Below are positions 1 to 7,245 of a DNA stretch of 16,703 bases, piece by piece. Made by a program: the position numbers and the translations under genes. Origin of the DNA: Lachnospiraceae bacterium (GTDB lineage Bacteria > Bacillota > Clostridia > Lachnospirales > Lachnospiraceae); NCBI GenBank assembly GCA_900771995.1, contig CAAGQC010000034.1:1-16703 (forward strand), written 5' to 3'. The notes under the pieces are model-generated. The model had not been told where the DNA came from and ran no database searches. It was given only the letters and a program-made list of their open reading frames with translations. The stretch's first letter is position 1, and every line of letters begins with the position of its first letter.

Positions 1-1
1 C

Positions 2-64
2 TCCCAGAGAGACACATTCCGCTCCGGGAGTTCGTCCGGTTTAGAAAAACATTTATTTCACTAA
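2..64 (+). CDS. Possible 3' end of a plus-strand gene cut by the window edge
   Basis: Plus-strand frame 2 reads about 20 residues ending in Leu-Glu-Lys-His-Leu-Phe-His and then a TAA stop at 62-64. The stop is 17 bases before the hairpin at 82-109, a normal spacing for the end of a gene that converges on the ABC operon. No family can be recognised from so short a piece, and the same bases may be plain intergenic DNA: another plus frame is also open here, and the third stops at 41-43. This is a weak call that rests only on position and an in-frame stop. Confidence 0.2.
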   Translation, partial: SQRDTFRSGSSSGLEKHLFH

Positions 65-77
65 CTTTCCATTTAAC

Positions 78-109
78 AAAAAACACGCTGCCCAAATCGG
101 CAACGTGTT
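78..109 (-). terminator. Intrinsic terminator of the ABC importer operon
   Basis: On the minus strand, AACACG-T-TGCC and GGCA-G-CGTGTT form a stem of 6 + 4 pairs with one internal mismatch and a 6-base loop, followed directly by a run of six T (78-83). It lies 12 bases after the stop codon of the ATPase gene, so it ends that operon. On the plus strand the hairpin is followed by a looser T-rich stretch, so weak bidirectional action is possible. Confidence 0.85.
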
Positions 110-120
110 CTGTTCTTATT

Positions 121-924
121 TTATGCCAGCATCATCCTGTCATTGGCGAACTCTCCGCCGCTGACTTCCTCGAATTTTGCCAGCAGGTCCTTCACCTGAA
201 GGTTCTTCTTCTCTTCTCCGGCCACATCGTAGATCACTTTGCCTTCATGCATCATGATCAGGCGGTTGCCATGGACAATGGCATCCTTCATGTTGTGGGT
301 TACCATCATGGCGGTCAGCTGGTTCTCCGCAATGATCTTGTCGCTGATCTCCAATACTTTGGCTGCGGTCTTGGGATCCAGCGCTGCCGTATGTTCATCC
401 AGAAGCAGAAGCTTCGGCTGCTTTAACGCTGCCATCAAAAGTGTGATAGCCTGACGCTGACCACCGGACAGCAGACCCACCTTACTGGTCATGCGGTCTT
501 CCAGTCCCAGCCCCAATGTCTGTAATTTCTCCCGGAACAACTCTCTGTCCTCTCGGGAGACACCCCAGCGAAGGGTTCTCTTCTCCCCCCGTCTCAGGGC
601 GATGGCCATGTTCTCTTCAATATCCATGGTAGCAGCGGTTCCCGTCATGGGATCCTGGAATACTCTGCCCAGATATTTCGCCCTCTTATGTTCCGGAAGG
701 CTCGTAATATCCGTACCGTCAATGATGATCTTACCGGAATCAATGGGCCACACACCGGCGATGGCATTCAGTGTGGTGGACTTGCCCGCACCGTTACCAC
801 CGATGATGGTTACGAAATCTCCGGGATTCAGATTCAAATTTACTCCGTTTAAGGCTACCTTCTCGTTGATGGTGCCTCTGTTAAATACCTTATGTACGTC
901 CTGTATCTCCAATGCGTAAGCCAT
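121..924 (-). CDS. ABC transporter ATP-binding protein (COG1101 type)
   Basis: Cytoplasmic ATPase that powers the importer encoded just upstream. The 267-residue protein has all ABC motifs: Walker A GGNGAGKST (42-50), Q-loop Gln90, signature LSGGQRQA (152-159), Walker B LLLLDEH (172-178) and H-loop His210. The His after the Walker B Glu, where most ABC proteins have Pro, is to my knowledge usual for this subfamily, which pairs with COG4120 permeases and COG2984 binding proteins. I chose the ATG at 924 over an in-frame start at 1041: it begins with the normal first strand (ALEIQDV), and it overlaps the permease stop by one base (TAATG), the classic sign of translational coupling. The longer version would add 39 residues lying inside the permease gene. 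The substrate cannot be read from this subunit. Confidence 0.93.
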   Translation of the reverse strand: MAYALEIQDVHKVFNRGTINEKVALNGVNLNLNPGDFVTIIGGNGAGKSTTLNAIAGVWPIDSGKIIIDGTDITSLPEHKRAKYLGRVFQDPMTGTAATMDIEENMAIALRRGEKRTLRWGVSREDRELFREKLQTLGLGLEDRMTSKVGLLSGGQRQAITLLMAALKQPKLLLLDEHTAALDPKTAAKVLEISDKIIAENQLTAMMVTHNMKDAIVHGNRLIMMHEGKVIYDVAGEEKKNLQVKDLLAKFEEVSGGEFANDRMMLA

Positions 925-1868
925 TACTTTGACGCTCCTTTCCGAAGTGTTCTCTTCTCCTTCAAGTAAGGAATTGCCAGGAAAATGGCAACTACGATAG
1001 CGGAGAACAATTTCATATCCTCTGAAGGCATCTTCAGCCACAGTACGAACTGATATACCATGTAGTAGATCACAGCGCCCAGAATAACCGATGCCAGCGT
1101 AAATGCAAACGCAAGCTTTCTCTTGCTGGCGAACTTGCCGAAGAGAACCTCACCGATGATAACAGCTGCCAGGCCGATAACAATAGCACCTCGTCCCATA
1201 TTGACGTCTGCAGCGCCCTGGAACTGACCGTACAGTGCACCACACAGTCCTACCAGACCATTAGAGATCATCAGAGCCAGCACTTTAATAAAGTTAGTAT
1301 TGATGCCCTGCGCTCTTGCCATATTGCCGTTACAGCCCGTAGCGCGGATGGCATGTCCCTGTTCTGTTCCGAAATACCAGTACATCACAGCGATCAGTGC
1401 CAGTAAAAACACGATCATTCCAAGGAAAAAGAACAGTCTGCTCACAGAACCGTCTGTCACATACCGCAAGGATACCACCAGCGGATAATTGTCTACGCTG
1501 ACGGGCTGGTTTGCTTTCCCCATGATATTCAGATTGATGGAATACAGTGAAATCTGTGTCAGAATACTTGCCAGGATTCCAGGAATTCCCAGAGCGGTGT
1601 TCAACAGTCCCGTTACCATACCTGCCAGTGCTCCTGCCAGGAATGCAATAGGCAGTGTAGCCAGCGGAGGCACTCCCCCACGGATCAGCATCACAGATAC
1701 CGCTGCACCGGTGGCAATGGAGCCATCCACAGTCAGATCCGCAAAATCCAGCAGACGGAACGTAATATACACTCCCAGTGCCATGACTCCCCAGATCATT
1801 CCCTGTGCTATGGATCCCGGCATTGCCCTGAACAGGGAAAGGGGATTCAGTGACATAAAGTAAGACAT
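924..1868 (-). CDS. ABC transporter permease (BPD_transp_2 type, COG4120)
   Basis: Integral membrane subunit of the importer, 314 residues, with roughly eight or nine hydrophobic segments from residue 17 to about 303. The N-terminal part around residues 36-53 (YITFRLLDFADLTVDGSIAT) is the conserved opening of this family, with the DLTVDGS motif, and a loop GCNGNMARAQGINT precedes the C-terminal helices. The family resembles the sugar and branched-chain amino acid permeases (LIV-H/RbsC-like), not the maltose type. An AGGAGG ribosome binding site lies at 1877-1882, nine bases above the ATG. A strong hairpin separates it from the binding-protein gene, and its stop overlaps the ATPase start. Relatives have been linked to tryptophan uptake in streptococci (TrpXYZ), but nothing here fixes the ligand. 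Confidence 0.92.
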   Translation of the reverse strand: MSYFMSLNPLSLFRAMPGSIAQGMIWGVMALGVYITFRLLDFADLTVDGSIATGAAVSVMLIRGGVPPLATLPIAFLAGALAGMVTGLLNTALGIPGILASILTQISLYSINLNIMGKANQPVSVDNYPLVVSLRYVTDGSVSRLFFFLGMIVFLLALIAVMYWYFGTEQGHAIRATGCNGNMARAQGINTNFIKVLALMISNGLVGLCGALYGQFQGAADVNMGRGAIVIGLAAVIIGEVLFGKFASKRKLAFAFTLASVILGAVIYYMVYQFVLWLKMPSEDMKLFSAIVVAIFLAIPYLKEKRTLRKGASK

Positions 1869-1891
1869 TTCTTTTTCCTCCTAAAACTCCA

Positions 1892-1925
1892 GATAGGGAT
1901 ATCGCTGTTACGCGCTATCCCTATC
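1892..1925 (-). promoter_or_regulatory. Intercistronic stem-loop between binding protein and permease genes
   Basis: A perfect 10-bp inverted repeat, GATAGGGATA (1892-1901) and TATCCCTATC (1916-1925), encloses 14 bases that can add three more pairs (CGC/GCG) beyond one mismatch. On the transcribed strand no T-run follows, only TGGAGTTTTAGGAGG, so it is unlikely to be a full terminator. It more likely protects the 3' end of the binding-protein message or causes partial attenuation, giving more binding protein than membrane subunits. That role is inference from position and structure. Confidence 0.75.
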
Positions 1926-1967
1926 GAAGTATATTTTGTTAGAACCGTACTTAATTACCTATAGATC

Positions 1968-2990
1968 TTACTGAATTGCTACATAATCATCAGGAACGGT
2001 GATGCCCAGTTCCTCACAGATCTTCGCATTGTACTTCTTGGTAACATTGGGAGCGTAACGAACATCCATGGTGGTGATGTCTGCGCCCTCAGCCAGGATC
2101 TCGTAAGCCATCTCACCGGTAGCGTATCCCAGATCATAGTAGCTGATGGATAAGGTTGCCACGCCACAGCCGTTGCAGATACCCTCTTCACCTGCAATCA
2201 CAGGAATCTTTGCGGGAGCTACGACATTGTATACGGTCTCGGTTACGGATGCCAGTGTGTTGTCGGTAGGAATGTACAGAACATCGCACTCTCCTGCAGC
2301 AGCCGTGGTAACGGACTGTACTTCGTTGGTATCAGCGATGGCATACTCTTTATAAGCGATGCCGTCCTTGTCCAGAGCTGCCTCGAACAACTGGATCTGA
2401 TACAGAGAGTTGGCTTCTGCGGAACAATATAACAGACCAACCTGCTTTGCATCCGGGAATAACTCCTTTAACATAGCCTCCTGCTCTTCAATGGGAGCCA
2501 GATCGGAAGTACCGGAGATGTTTCTGCCGGTAGCACCGGACCAGTCGGAGATCTCCAGTGCGGTAGCGTAATCGGTTACGGAAGTACCTAAGATAGGAAT
2601 TGTAGTGGTAGCTGCTGCTGCACTCTGTAAGGGAGAGGTTGCATTGGCAAGGATCAGATCCACACCGTCGGATACGAAACCGTTACAGATGGTTGCTGCA
2701 GTCGTCTGCTCACCCTGTGCATTCTGCAGGTCAAATTTTACATTATCGCCAAGCTTTTCCTTCAAAGCATCCTGGAATCCCTGGGTTGCTGCATCCAGAG
2801 CTTCATGCTCTACCAGCTGGCAGATACCGATGTTATATACCTTGCCGTCTGTGGAAGCGGCTGCTTCACTCTGGGCTGCGCCGGTAGCTGCTGCGGTGGA
2901 AGCGGCTCCGTTATCGGTGCTGCCACAACCTGTCAGGACAGATGCTGCCATTACTGCGGTAAGTACTACAGATAATAATTTCTTTTTCAT
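1968..2990 (-). CDS. ABC transporter substrate-binding lipoprotein (ABC_sub_bind, COG2984)
   Basis: Extracellular ligand-binding subunit tethered to the membrane, 340 residues. The signal peptide has a KKK start, a hydrophobic core and the lipobox LTGC with the lipid-carrying Cys at 22. An Ala/Ser/Thr-rich flexible linker (about 23-50) follows. The mature domain begins with VYNIGICQLVEHEALDAATQ, typical of the ABC_sub_bind family (Pfam PF04392), in which two Rossmann-like lobes close on a small ligand. It is the first gene of a promoter - binding protein - permease - ATPase operon, with a GAGGA ribosome binding site 8 to 12 bases before the ATG. Family members have been tied to aromatic amino acids in a few species. 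No ligand-specific leader such as a T-box is visible upstream, so the substrate stays open. Confidence 0.92.
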   Translation of the reverse strand: MKKKLLSVVLTAVMAASVLTGCGSTDNGAASTAAATGAAQSEAAASTDGKVYNIGICQLVEHEALDAATQGFQDALKEKLGDNVKFDLQNAQGEQTTAATICNGFVSDGVDLILANATSPLQSAAAATTTIPILGTSVTDYATALEISDWSGATGRNISGTSDLAPIEEQEAMLKELFPDAKQVGLLYCSAEANSLYQIQLFEAALDKDGIAYKEYAIADTNEVQSVTTAAAGECDVLYIPTDNTLASVTETVYNVVAPAKIPVIAGEEGICNGCGVATLSISYYDLGYATGEMAYEILAEGADITTMDVRYAPNVTKKYNAKICEELGITVPDDYVAIQ

Positions 2991-3008
2991 AATAATGTCC
3001 TCTTTTCT

Positions 3009-3064
3009 GCGGATCTTGCGATCTGCTTACTGTAATGCATAGACGCTTTAACCCGTCAAAGCGT
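3009..3064 (-). promoter_or_regulatory. Structured 5' leader of the binding-protein operon
   Basis: The leader of about 80 bases between the predicted start of transcription (near 3071) and the ATG at 2990 contains two stem-loops. The first is ACGCTTT/AAAGCGT, 7 pairs at 3043-3049 and 3058-3064, with an 8-base loop. The second is GC-A-GATC/GATC-C-GC at 3009-3026, closed by a GCAA (GNRA) tetraloop and lying a few bases upstream of the ribosome binding site. It matches no riboswitch I know and is too short for a T-box. It could stabilise the message or tune translation. Confidence 0.5.
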
Positions 3065-3077
3065 TGCACTGATAAAT

Positions 3078-3106
3078 ATAATAAACCATAAAAGGACATT
3101 CGTCAA
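3078..3106 (-). promoter_or_regulatory. Sigma-A promoter of the binding-protein operon
   Basis: On the minus strand TTGACG (3101-3106) and TATTAT (3078-3083) are separated by exactly 17 bases: five of six matches to the -35 consensus and five of six to the -10. Transcription should start near 3071, about 80 bases before the ATG. It is one of the two strongest promoter matches in the window, which fits the high demand for a binding protein. Confidence 0.85.
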
Positions 3107-3146
3107 CCGAATTTCATCGATGCTTTGAATAATAATGATCTAATTT

Positions 3147-3818
3147 TTAGATATTATCCTTTTTCACCACTTCTCCGGGTCTCTTAAAGATATGTCCGGC
3201 CGGGATTACGCCTCTGACACAGGAGGTAGGGTACACACTGGAATTGCGTCCGATGACGGTTCCAGGGTTCAGTACACTGTTGCAGCCCACTTCCACGTGG
3301 TCTCCTAACATGGCTCCCATCTTCTTCAGTCCGGTCTCGATCTTCTCTTCTCCATTCTTTACGACTACCAGCGTCTTGTCGCTCTTCACATTGGAGGTAA
3401 TGGAACCGGCTCCCATATGGGACTTGAAGCCCAGTACGCTGTCTCCCACGTAATTGTAATGGGGCACCTGTACCTTGTTGAACAGGACCACATTCTTGAG
3501 TTCCGTGGAATTACCGACTACCGCGCCCTTACCCACGATGGCATTGCCCCGGACAAAAGCACAGTGACGGATCTCCGCTTCTTCATCAACGATAAGCGGG
3601 CCGTTCAGGCAGGCGGTGGGGGCTACCTTCGCGCTCTTTGCCACCCAGATATCCTCACCTCTTTTTTCATAGATTTCTTCCGGCAGTCTCTTGCCCAGTT
3701 CCAGAATGAAATCGTGAATTCTGGGAAGGACTTCCCAGGGATATTCCGCCTCCGTGAACAGATCGGCCGCAATGGTCTCCTTCAGATCATACAGATTTTC
3801 GATCGTAATATTTTCCAT
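3147..3818 (-). CDS. Left-handed beta-helix protein, GlmU acetyltransferase-domain-like
   Basis: A 223-residue cytoplasmic protein. An N-terminal helical part (about 1-55) is followed by hexapeptide repeats that build a left-handed beta-helix (about 57-205), for example VAKSAKVAPTA, IVGKGAVVG, VEVGCNSVLNPGTVIG. Homologues are often labelled UDP-N-acetylglucosamine pyrophosphorylase, but the nucleotidyltransferase domain of GlmU is absent; only the acetyltransferase-like half is here. PHYNYVGDSVLG (119-130) and GAGSITSN (136-143) line up by eye with GlmU's GHLTYLGDAEIG and GAGTITCN, placing His120 where GlmU has its catalytic His. An acyltransferase on a nucleotide sugar or similar substrate is therefore plausible but unproven. 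It starts 18 bases after topB with a good GAGGAG site (3827-3832), so it is the last gene of that run. No clear terminator follows. Confidence 0.85.
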   Translation of the reverse strand: MENITIENLYDLKETIAADLFTEAEYPWEVLPRIHDFILELGKRLPEEIYEKRGEDIWVAKSAKVAPTACLNGPLIVDEEAEIRHCAFVRGNAIVGKGAVVGNSTELKNVVLFNKVQVPHYNYVGDSVLGFKSHMGAGSITSNVKSDKTLVVVKNGEEKIETGLKKMGAMLGDHVEVGCNSVLNPGTVIGRNSSVYPTSCVRGVIPAGHIFKRPGEVVKKDNI

Positions 3819-3836
3819 GATGATTTCTCCTCGTCT

Positions 3837-5885
3837 TTATTCCTTATTTTTTGCATTGGATTGCTTTGTTTTCTTCTGATAAAATTCTTCCGTGGCCTGG
3901 AACTGTCTCCAGAGCACTCCCTGATTGTTCAGGCTGCGCACGGCGGTGGTTCGTCTGCCCACGAAATCCGTCAGCTTTCCCATGTACTCTTCCGGTGTGA
4001 TCACACCGTCCGCCACCATGGTAAGCCCCTTTTCCCAGCTGGCTGTCAGGGCCGGATTTAAGAGCGGTCTTATGGAATCCGACACCACGTCGTAGATCAT
4101 CTCTCCCATCTGCGTGGGAGTCAGTACCTGGGTCTTCTTGTTCAGGTCCAGATATTCGATATTTACCAGTTTCTTCAGGATTTCCGCTCTGGTGGCACTG
4201 GTGCCGATGCCGCTGCCCTTGATCTGGGCTCTGAGTTCCTCGTCCTCAATAAACTGTCCGGCATTTTCCATGGTCAGGATGATGCTGCCGGAAGTATATC
4301 GCTTGGGCGGAGAAGTCTCGCCCTCCTTGATCTCATAAGTATCCGCGGAAAGGGGATCCCCTTTTTTCAGATGCATCAGCAGATTGGTAAGCTCTGCGTC
4401 ACATTTTTCATCAGCACTTTCGTTCTCGTTCTCTTTGTCCTCCTTCGGCGCTGTATTCTCCTTTTTGAAAGAGAAATTCGTCACCTTCAGATACCCTTCC
4501 TGTACCAGTACTTTAAAGCTGGCGAAGAAGCTTTCCTCCTTTACCTTCACCGTCAGGGAGAACTTCTGATAGACGGCAGGCGGATAGAAAATGCTTAAGA
4601 AACGACGTACGATGACCTCGTACACTTTTGCCGCGGTAGGAGCCAGCCCCGCCAGATTGTTCAGTCCCTGTCCCGTGGGAATAATGGCATAGTGATCCGT
4701 AATCTGTTTGTCATTCACATAACGGCTCTTCGCAATATTTTTATAGGTTCCCTGTTCCAAAACCTCTTTTGCAAAAGGAGCCGCCAACGCGTAATTGCGG
4801 AGTCCGCCGATATTTTTATGGATCTCCTTGGCCACCGCCGTGGACAGGACTCTGGCATCCGTTCGGGGATAGGTGGTCATCTTTTTTTCATATAATTCCT
4901 GTACGATCCGCAGGGTCTCATCCGGGCTGATCTTAAAGTATTTGGAACAGTCGTTCTGCAGTTCCGCCAGATTATACAGAAGCGGTGCATTCTTGTTCTC
5001 TTTTTTCTTCTCGATACCGGTAACAGTCACAGGTCCCACCGGTTCTTCCGTGAGTTCTGCGATCAGCCTCTCGGCATCCTCTTTTTTCTTGAAGCCGTTT
5101 TCCTTATAAAGGGCCGGAGAATTATAGTATTTCGATCCGTCCACAGCTCTCCACTCTGCGGTAAAAGGCTTTTCCTGTAATCGGAAATTGCCGATGACCC
5201 GGTAAAAAGGTGTCTTGGTAAACGAACGGATCTCCCGCTCCCTGTTCACGATCATTCCCAGAACGCAGGTCATGACCCGGCCCACGGAGATCACAGCCCG
5301 GTCTCTTTTGAGATATCCCTTTACCGTGTTGCCGTATTTTAATGTCAGGGCTCTGGAAAAATTGATACCCATCAGATAATCTTCCTTAGCCCGCAGATAG
5401 GCGGCATTTCCCAGATTATCATATGCCGAAAGATCCTTCGCCTCCCGGATCCCGCGTAAGATCTCTTCCTCCGTCTGGGAATCGATCCATACCCGCTTCC
5501 GTTCCTTGCCCTGTACGCCCGACATCTGTTCCACCAGACGATAGATATATTCTCCCTCCCGCCCGGAGTCGGTGCACACATAGATCGTCGTGACATCCGG
5601 CCGGTTTAACAGGGAGCTTACGATCGTATACTGTTTTTTGGCGCTTTCAATCACTTCGTATTTGAATTCCGCCGGTAGAAAAGGAAGCGTGTCAAAACTC
5701 CATCTCCGGAACTTTTCATCATACACTTCCGGATAACTCATGGTCACCAGATGTCCCACACACCAGGTAACGATGGCCTCTTCCGATTCCAGATAGCCGT
5801 CTTTGGAACGCATATTGTATTTTAAAGCATTGGCAAATTCTCTTGCCACGCTAGGTTTCTCTGCAATAAATAAATTTTTACCCAC
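3837..5885 (-). CDS. topB: DNA topoisomerase III (type IA)
   Basis: Type IA topoisomerase, 682 residues, which cuts one DNA strand through a 5'-phosphotyrosine link and separates linked or underwound DNA such as replication and recombination intermediates. The Toprim domain carries Glu9 (AEKPSVA) and CTDSGREGE (104-112); Asp-Ser-Gly in place of Asp-x-Asp is usual for the Firmicute TopB group. SVGRVMT (200-206) and the active-site TTYPRTD with Tyr339 (337-343) follow, as do ITDHYAIIPT (395-404) and GIGTSATRAEI (559-569). A Lys/Glu/Asn-rich insert without hydrophobics (about 473-496) probably forms a flexible loop. No C-terminal zinc ribbon is seen; the protein ends in a basic tail. The start codon is GTG: an upstream ATG is out of frame and a later ATG would remove Glu9. 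AGGAAAG (5896-5902) serves as ribosome binding site. It lies 20 bases after the ATPase gene, in the same run. Confidence 0.95.
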   Translation of the reverse strand: MGKNLFIAEKPSVAREFANALKYNMRSKDGYLESEEAIVTWCVGHLVTMSYPEVYDEKFRRWSFDTLPFLPAEFKYEVIESAKKQYTIVSSLLNRPDVTTIYVCTDSGREGEYIYRLVEQMSGVQGKERKRVWIDSQTEEEILRGIREAKDLSAYDNLGNAAYLRAKEDYLMGINFSRALTLKYGNTVKGYLKRDRAVISVGRVMTCVLGMIVNREREIRSFTKTPFYRVIGNFRLQEKPFTAEWRAVDGSKYYNSPALYKENGFKKKEDAERLIAELTEEPVGPVTVTGIEKKKENKNAPLLYNLAELQNDCSKYFKISPDETLRIVQELYEKKMTTYPRTDARVLSTAVAKEIHKNIGGLRNYALAAPFAKEVLEQGTYKNIAKSRYVNDKQITDHYAIIPTGQGLNNLAGLAPTAAKVYEVIVRRFLSIFYPPAVYQKFSLTVKVKEESFFASFKVLVQEGYLKVTNFSFKKENTAPKEDKENENESADEKCDAELTNLLMHLKKGDPLSADTYEIKEGETSPPKRYTSGSIILTMENAGQFIEDEELRAQIKGSGIGTSATRAEILKKLVNIEYLDLNKKTQVLTPTQMGEMIYDVVSDSIRPLLNPALTASWEKGLTMVADGVITPEEYMGKLTDFVGRRTTAVRSLNNQGVLWRQFQATEEFYQKKTKQSNAKNKE

Positions 5886-5905
5886 GTAATACCATCTTTC
5901 CTGTC

Positions 5906-7216
5906 TTACGATCGGTCATCTACGGAATAAAACGGCAGTTTCCCGTTTCCTCTGTCCGTCAATGCCGCCTCGTATCCATTCTCACCGAATATCATAATGT
6001 CGTCCGCCGCGATCCGTTCTCTTTTCACGGCCGCAAGCAGCGCGTCATAATCTTTCGAAGTATAACACACCGTGCCGGAATAATCCACCACTATCTTCCT
6101 GCCGGATTCCTCCCCGCACAGGAAATAGATCTTCCCCTGCTTACTGTTCCAGAGTTCCACAAAGCGGAATCTTGTCTGCAGGACTTCCTGACAGATCCTC
6201 CGGTACGCCGCCATCAAAAACTCTCCGTAATCGTCTCTTATGTATTTTTCATAATACGCTCTGCCACTTTCCTCCCCCGCAAAGGTCTGATACGGGAACA
6301 GGAACCGAAAATAGAACCGTACAAAAAAATTACAGATCTCATAGGTACCGGGCAGTATTTTCTCTACCAGTTCCAGTTCCATCAGATTCTTTAAATACAC
6401 GCTGATCTTTGCCCGGGAAAAACCGGTATGGACGTAAATATCATTCAGTTTGTTCCGCTTTCCGTCTGCAATGGTGGCAAGGATCGTGTTATAGACCGCC
6501 GTCTCCCGCAGTTCCTCCGACAGCCATCTTATCATCAGTTCCGGCAGAAAGCTGTCCCCCTGTAAAAACAGACGGATCAGGTTCTCTTCCGCACGGATTC
6601 CGGGATCCAGCAGGCTCCACCAGCCCGGATGCCCTCCCAGTGCTCCGTACAGTACAATGCTCTCCTGTACCGTATATCCGGAGAAAATCTCGCGCATTGC
6701 GGGAAAGCCCAGTTCCTTCACCTTCAAAAATCCACTGACGGAAAATGCCAGATTTCCCACTTTGGAGATCATGCTGTTCTCCACCCAGCCGGAAGCATAG
6801 GTGGACAGAATCACTAACAGTGCCCCTTCTGTGTTCTCTTTCAGAAAACGGATCAGTTCCTGCAAAAAAGAGGTATCTCCCTTTAGCAGATACTGAAAAT
6901 TCTCTATGACAAGTACTTTCTTGCCGGTCTGTTTTCCATCCTCCCAAACGGTCAGACATGACAGCAGTTCCTGCCAGGACGGATAATCTGCGATAGCTTT
7001 CCCACGGCTTCGAAGTTCCTGCCCCCACAGATATTGCTGTTCCCGGGACGAACAGTTTGCTGCAGTGTACCGGACCGTCTCTTTTTTCTCCGTAAAAGCG
7101 GTTAAGAGAGCCGTCTTACCGACGCCTCTCTGTCCATACACCACCAGGATCTGACTCCCCGGTCTCTTATAATGATTTTCCAAAAAAGCTGTTTCCTGTT
7201 CCCTTCCAGTTAACAT
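5906..7216 (-). CDS. AAA+ ATPase of the archaeal type (ATPase_2) with altered Walker B
   Basis: A 436-residue P-loop protein. GREQETAFLENHY near residue 4 and Walker A GQRGVGKT (28-35) are typical of the ATPase_2 family (Pfam PF01637), STAND-like ATPases of mostly unknown role. Walker B, normally DEFQ, reads VLVIENFQYL (101-110): Glu replaces the Mg-binding Asp and Asn replaces the catalytic Glu, so ATP may be bound but hydrolysed poorly. A winged-helix segment (about 243-289) follows. The C-terminal region (about 300-436) sits where relatives carry a DUF234/nuclease-like domain, but I cannot find the usual acidic nuclease residues. I chose the ATG at 7216, preceded by GAGG, over a TTG at 7249 that overlaps the upstream stop but lacks a good ribosome binding site. 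The gene lies between the c-di-GMP gene and topB with gaps of 29 and 20 bases. Function unknown. Confidence 0.8.
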   Translation of the reverse strand: MLTGREQETAFLENHYKRPGSQILVVYGQRGVGKTALLTAFTEKKETVRYTAANCSSREQQYLWGQELRSRGKAIADYPSWQELLSCLTVWEDGKQTGKKVLVIENFQYLLKGDTSFLQELIRFLKENTEGALLVILSTYASGWVENSMISKVGNLAFSVSGFLKVKELGFPAMREIFSGYTVQESIVLYGALGGHPGWWSLLDPGIRAEENLIRLFLQGDSFLPELMIRWLSEELRETAVYNTILATIADGKRNKLNDIYVHTGFSRAKISVYLKNLMELELVEKILPGTYEICNFFVRFYFRFLFPYQTFAGEESGRAYYEKYIRDDYGEFLMAAYRRICQEVLQTRFRFVELWNSKQGKIYFLCGEESGRKIVVDYSGTVCYTSKDYDALLAAVKRERIAADDIMIFGENGYEAALTDRGNGKLPFYSVDDRS

Positions 7217-7245
7217 GGCAGCCTCATTCTTTCTGAAACAACAGA

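Noticed and set aside
924..1041. Upstream in-frame start for the COG1101 ATPase, adding 39 residues
   Set aside because: The extension lies inside the permease coding region, has no family similarity, and the TAATG overlap gives a better start at 924.
3107..3146. Possible terminator between the beta-helix gene and the next promoter
   Set aside because: CATCGATG is a short palindrome and no stem followed by a T-run is present, so read-through into the importer operon is possible.
2991..3146. T-box riboswitch for the COG2984 importer, as reported for some relatives
   Set aside because: The leader is only about 80 bases and I see neither a T-box core motif nor an antiterminator/terminator pair.
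3837..5885. Sign of a conjugative element because TopB-type topoisomerases are common on such elements
   Set aside because: No relaxase, VirB/D4 gene, integrase or att-like repeat is near; the neighbours are housekeeping genes.
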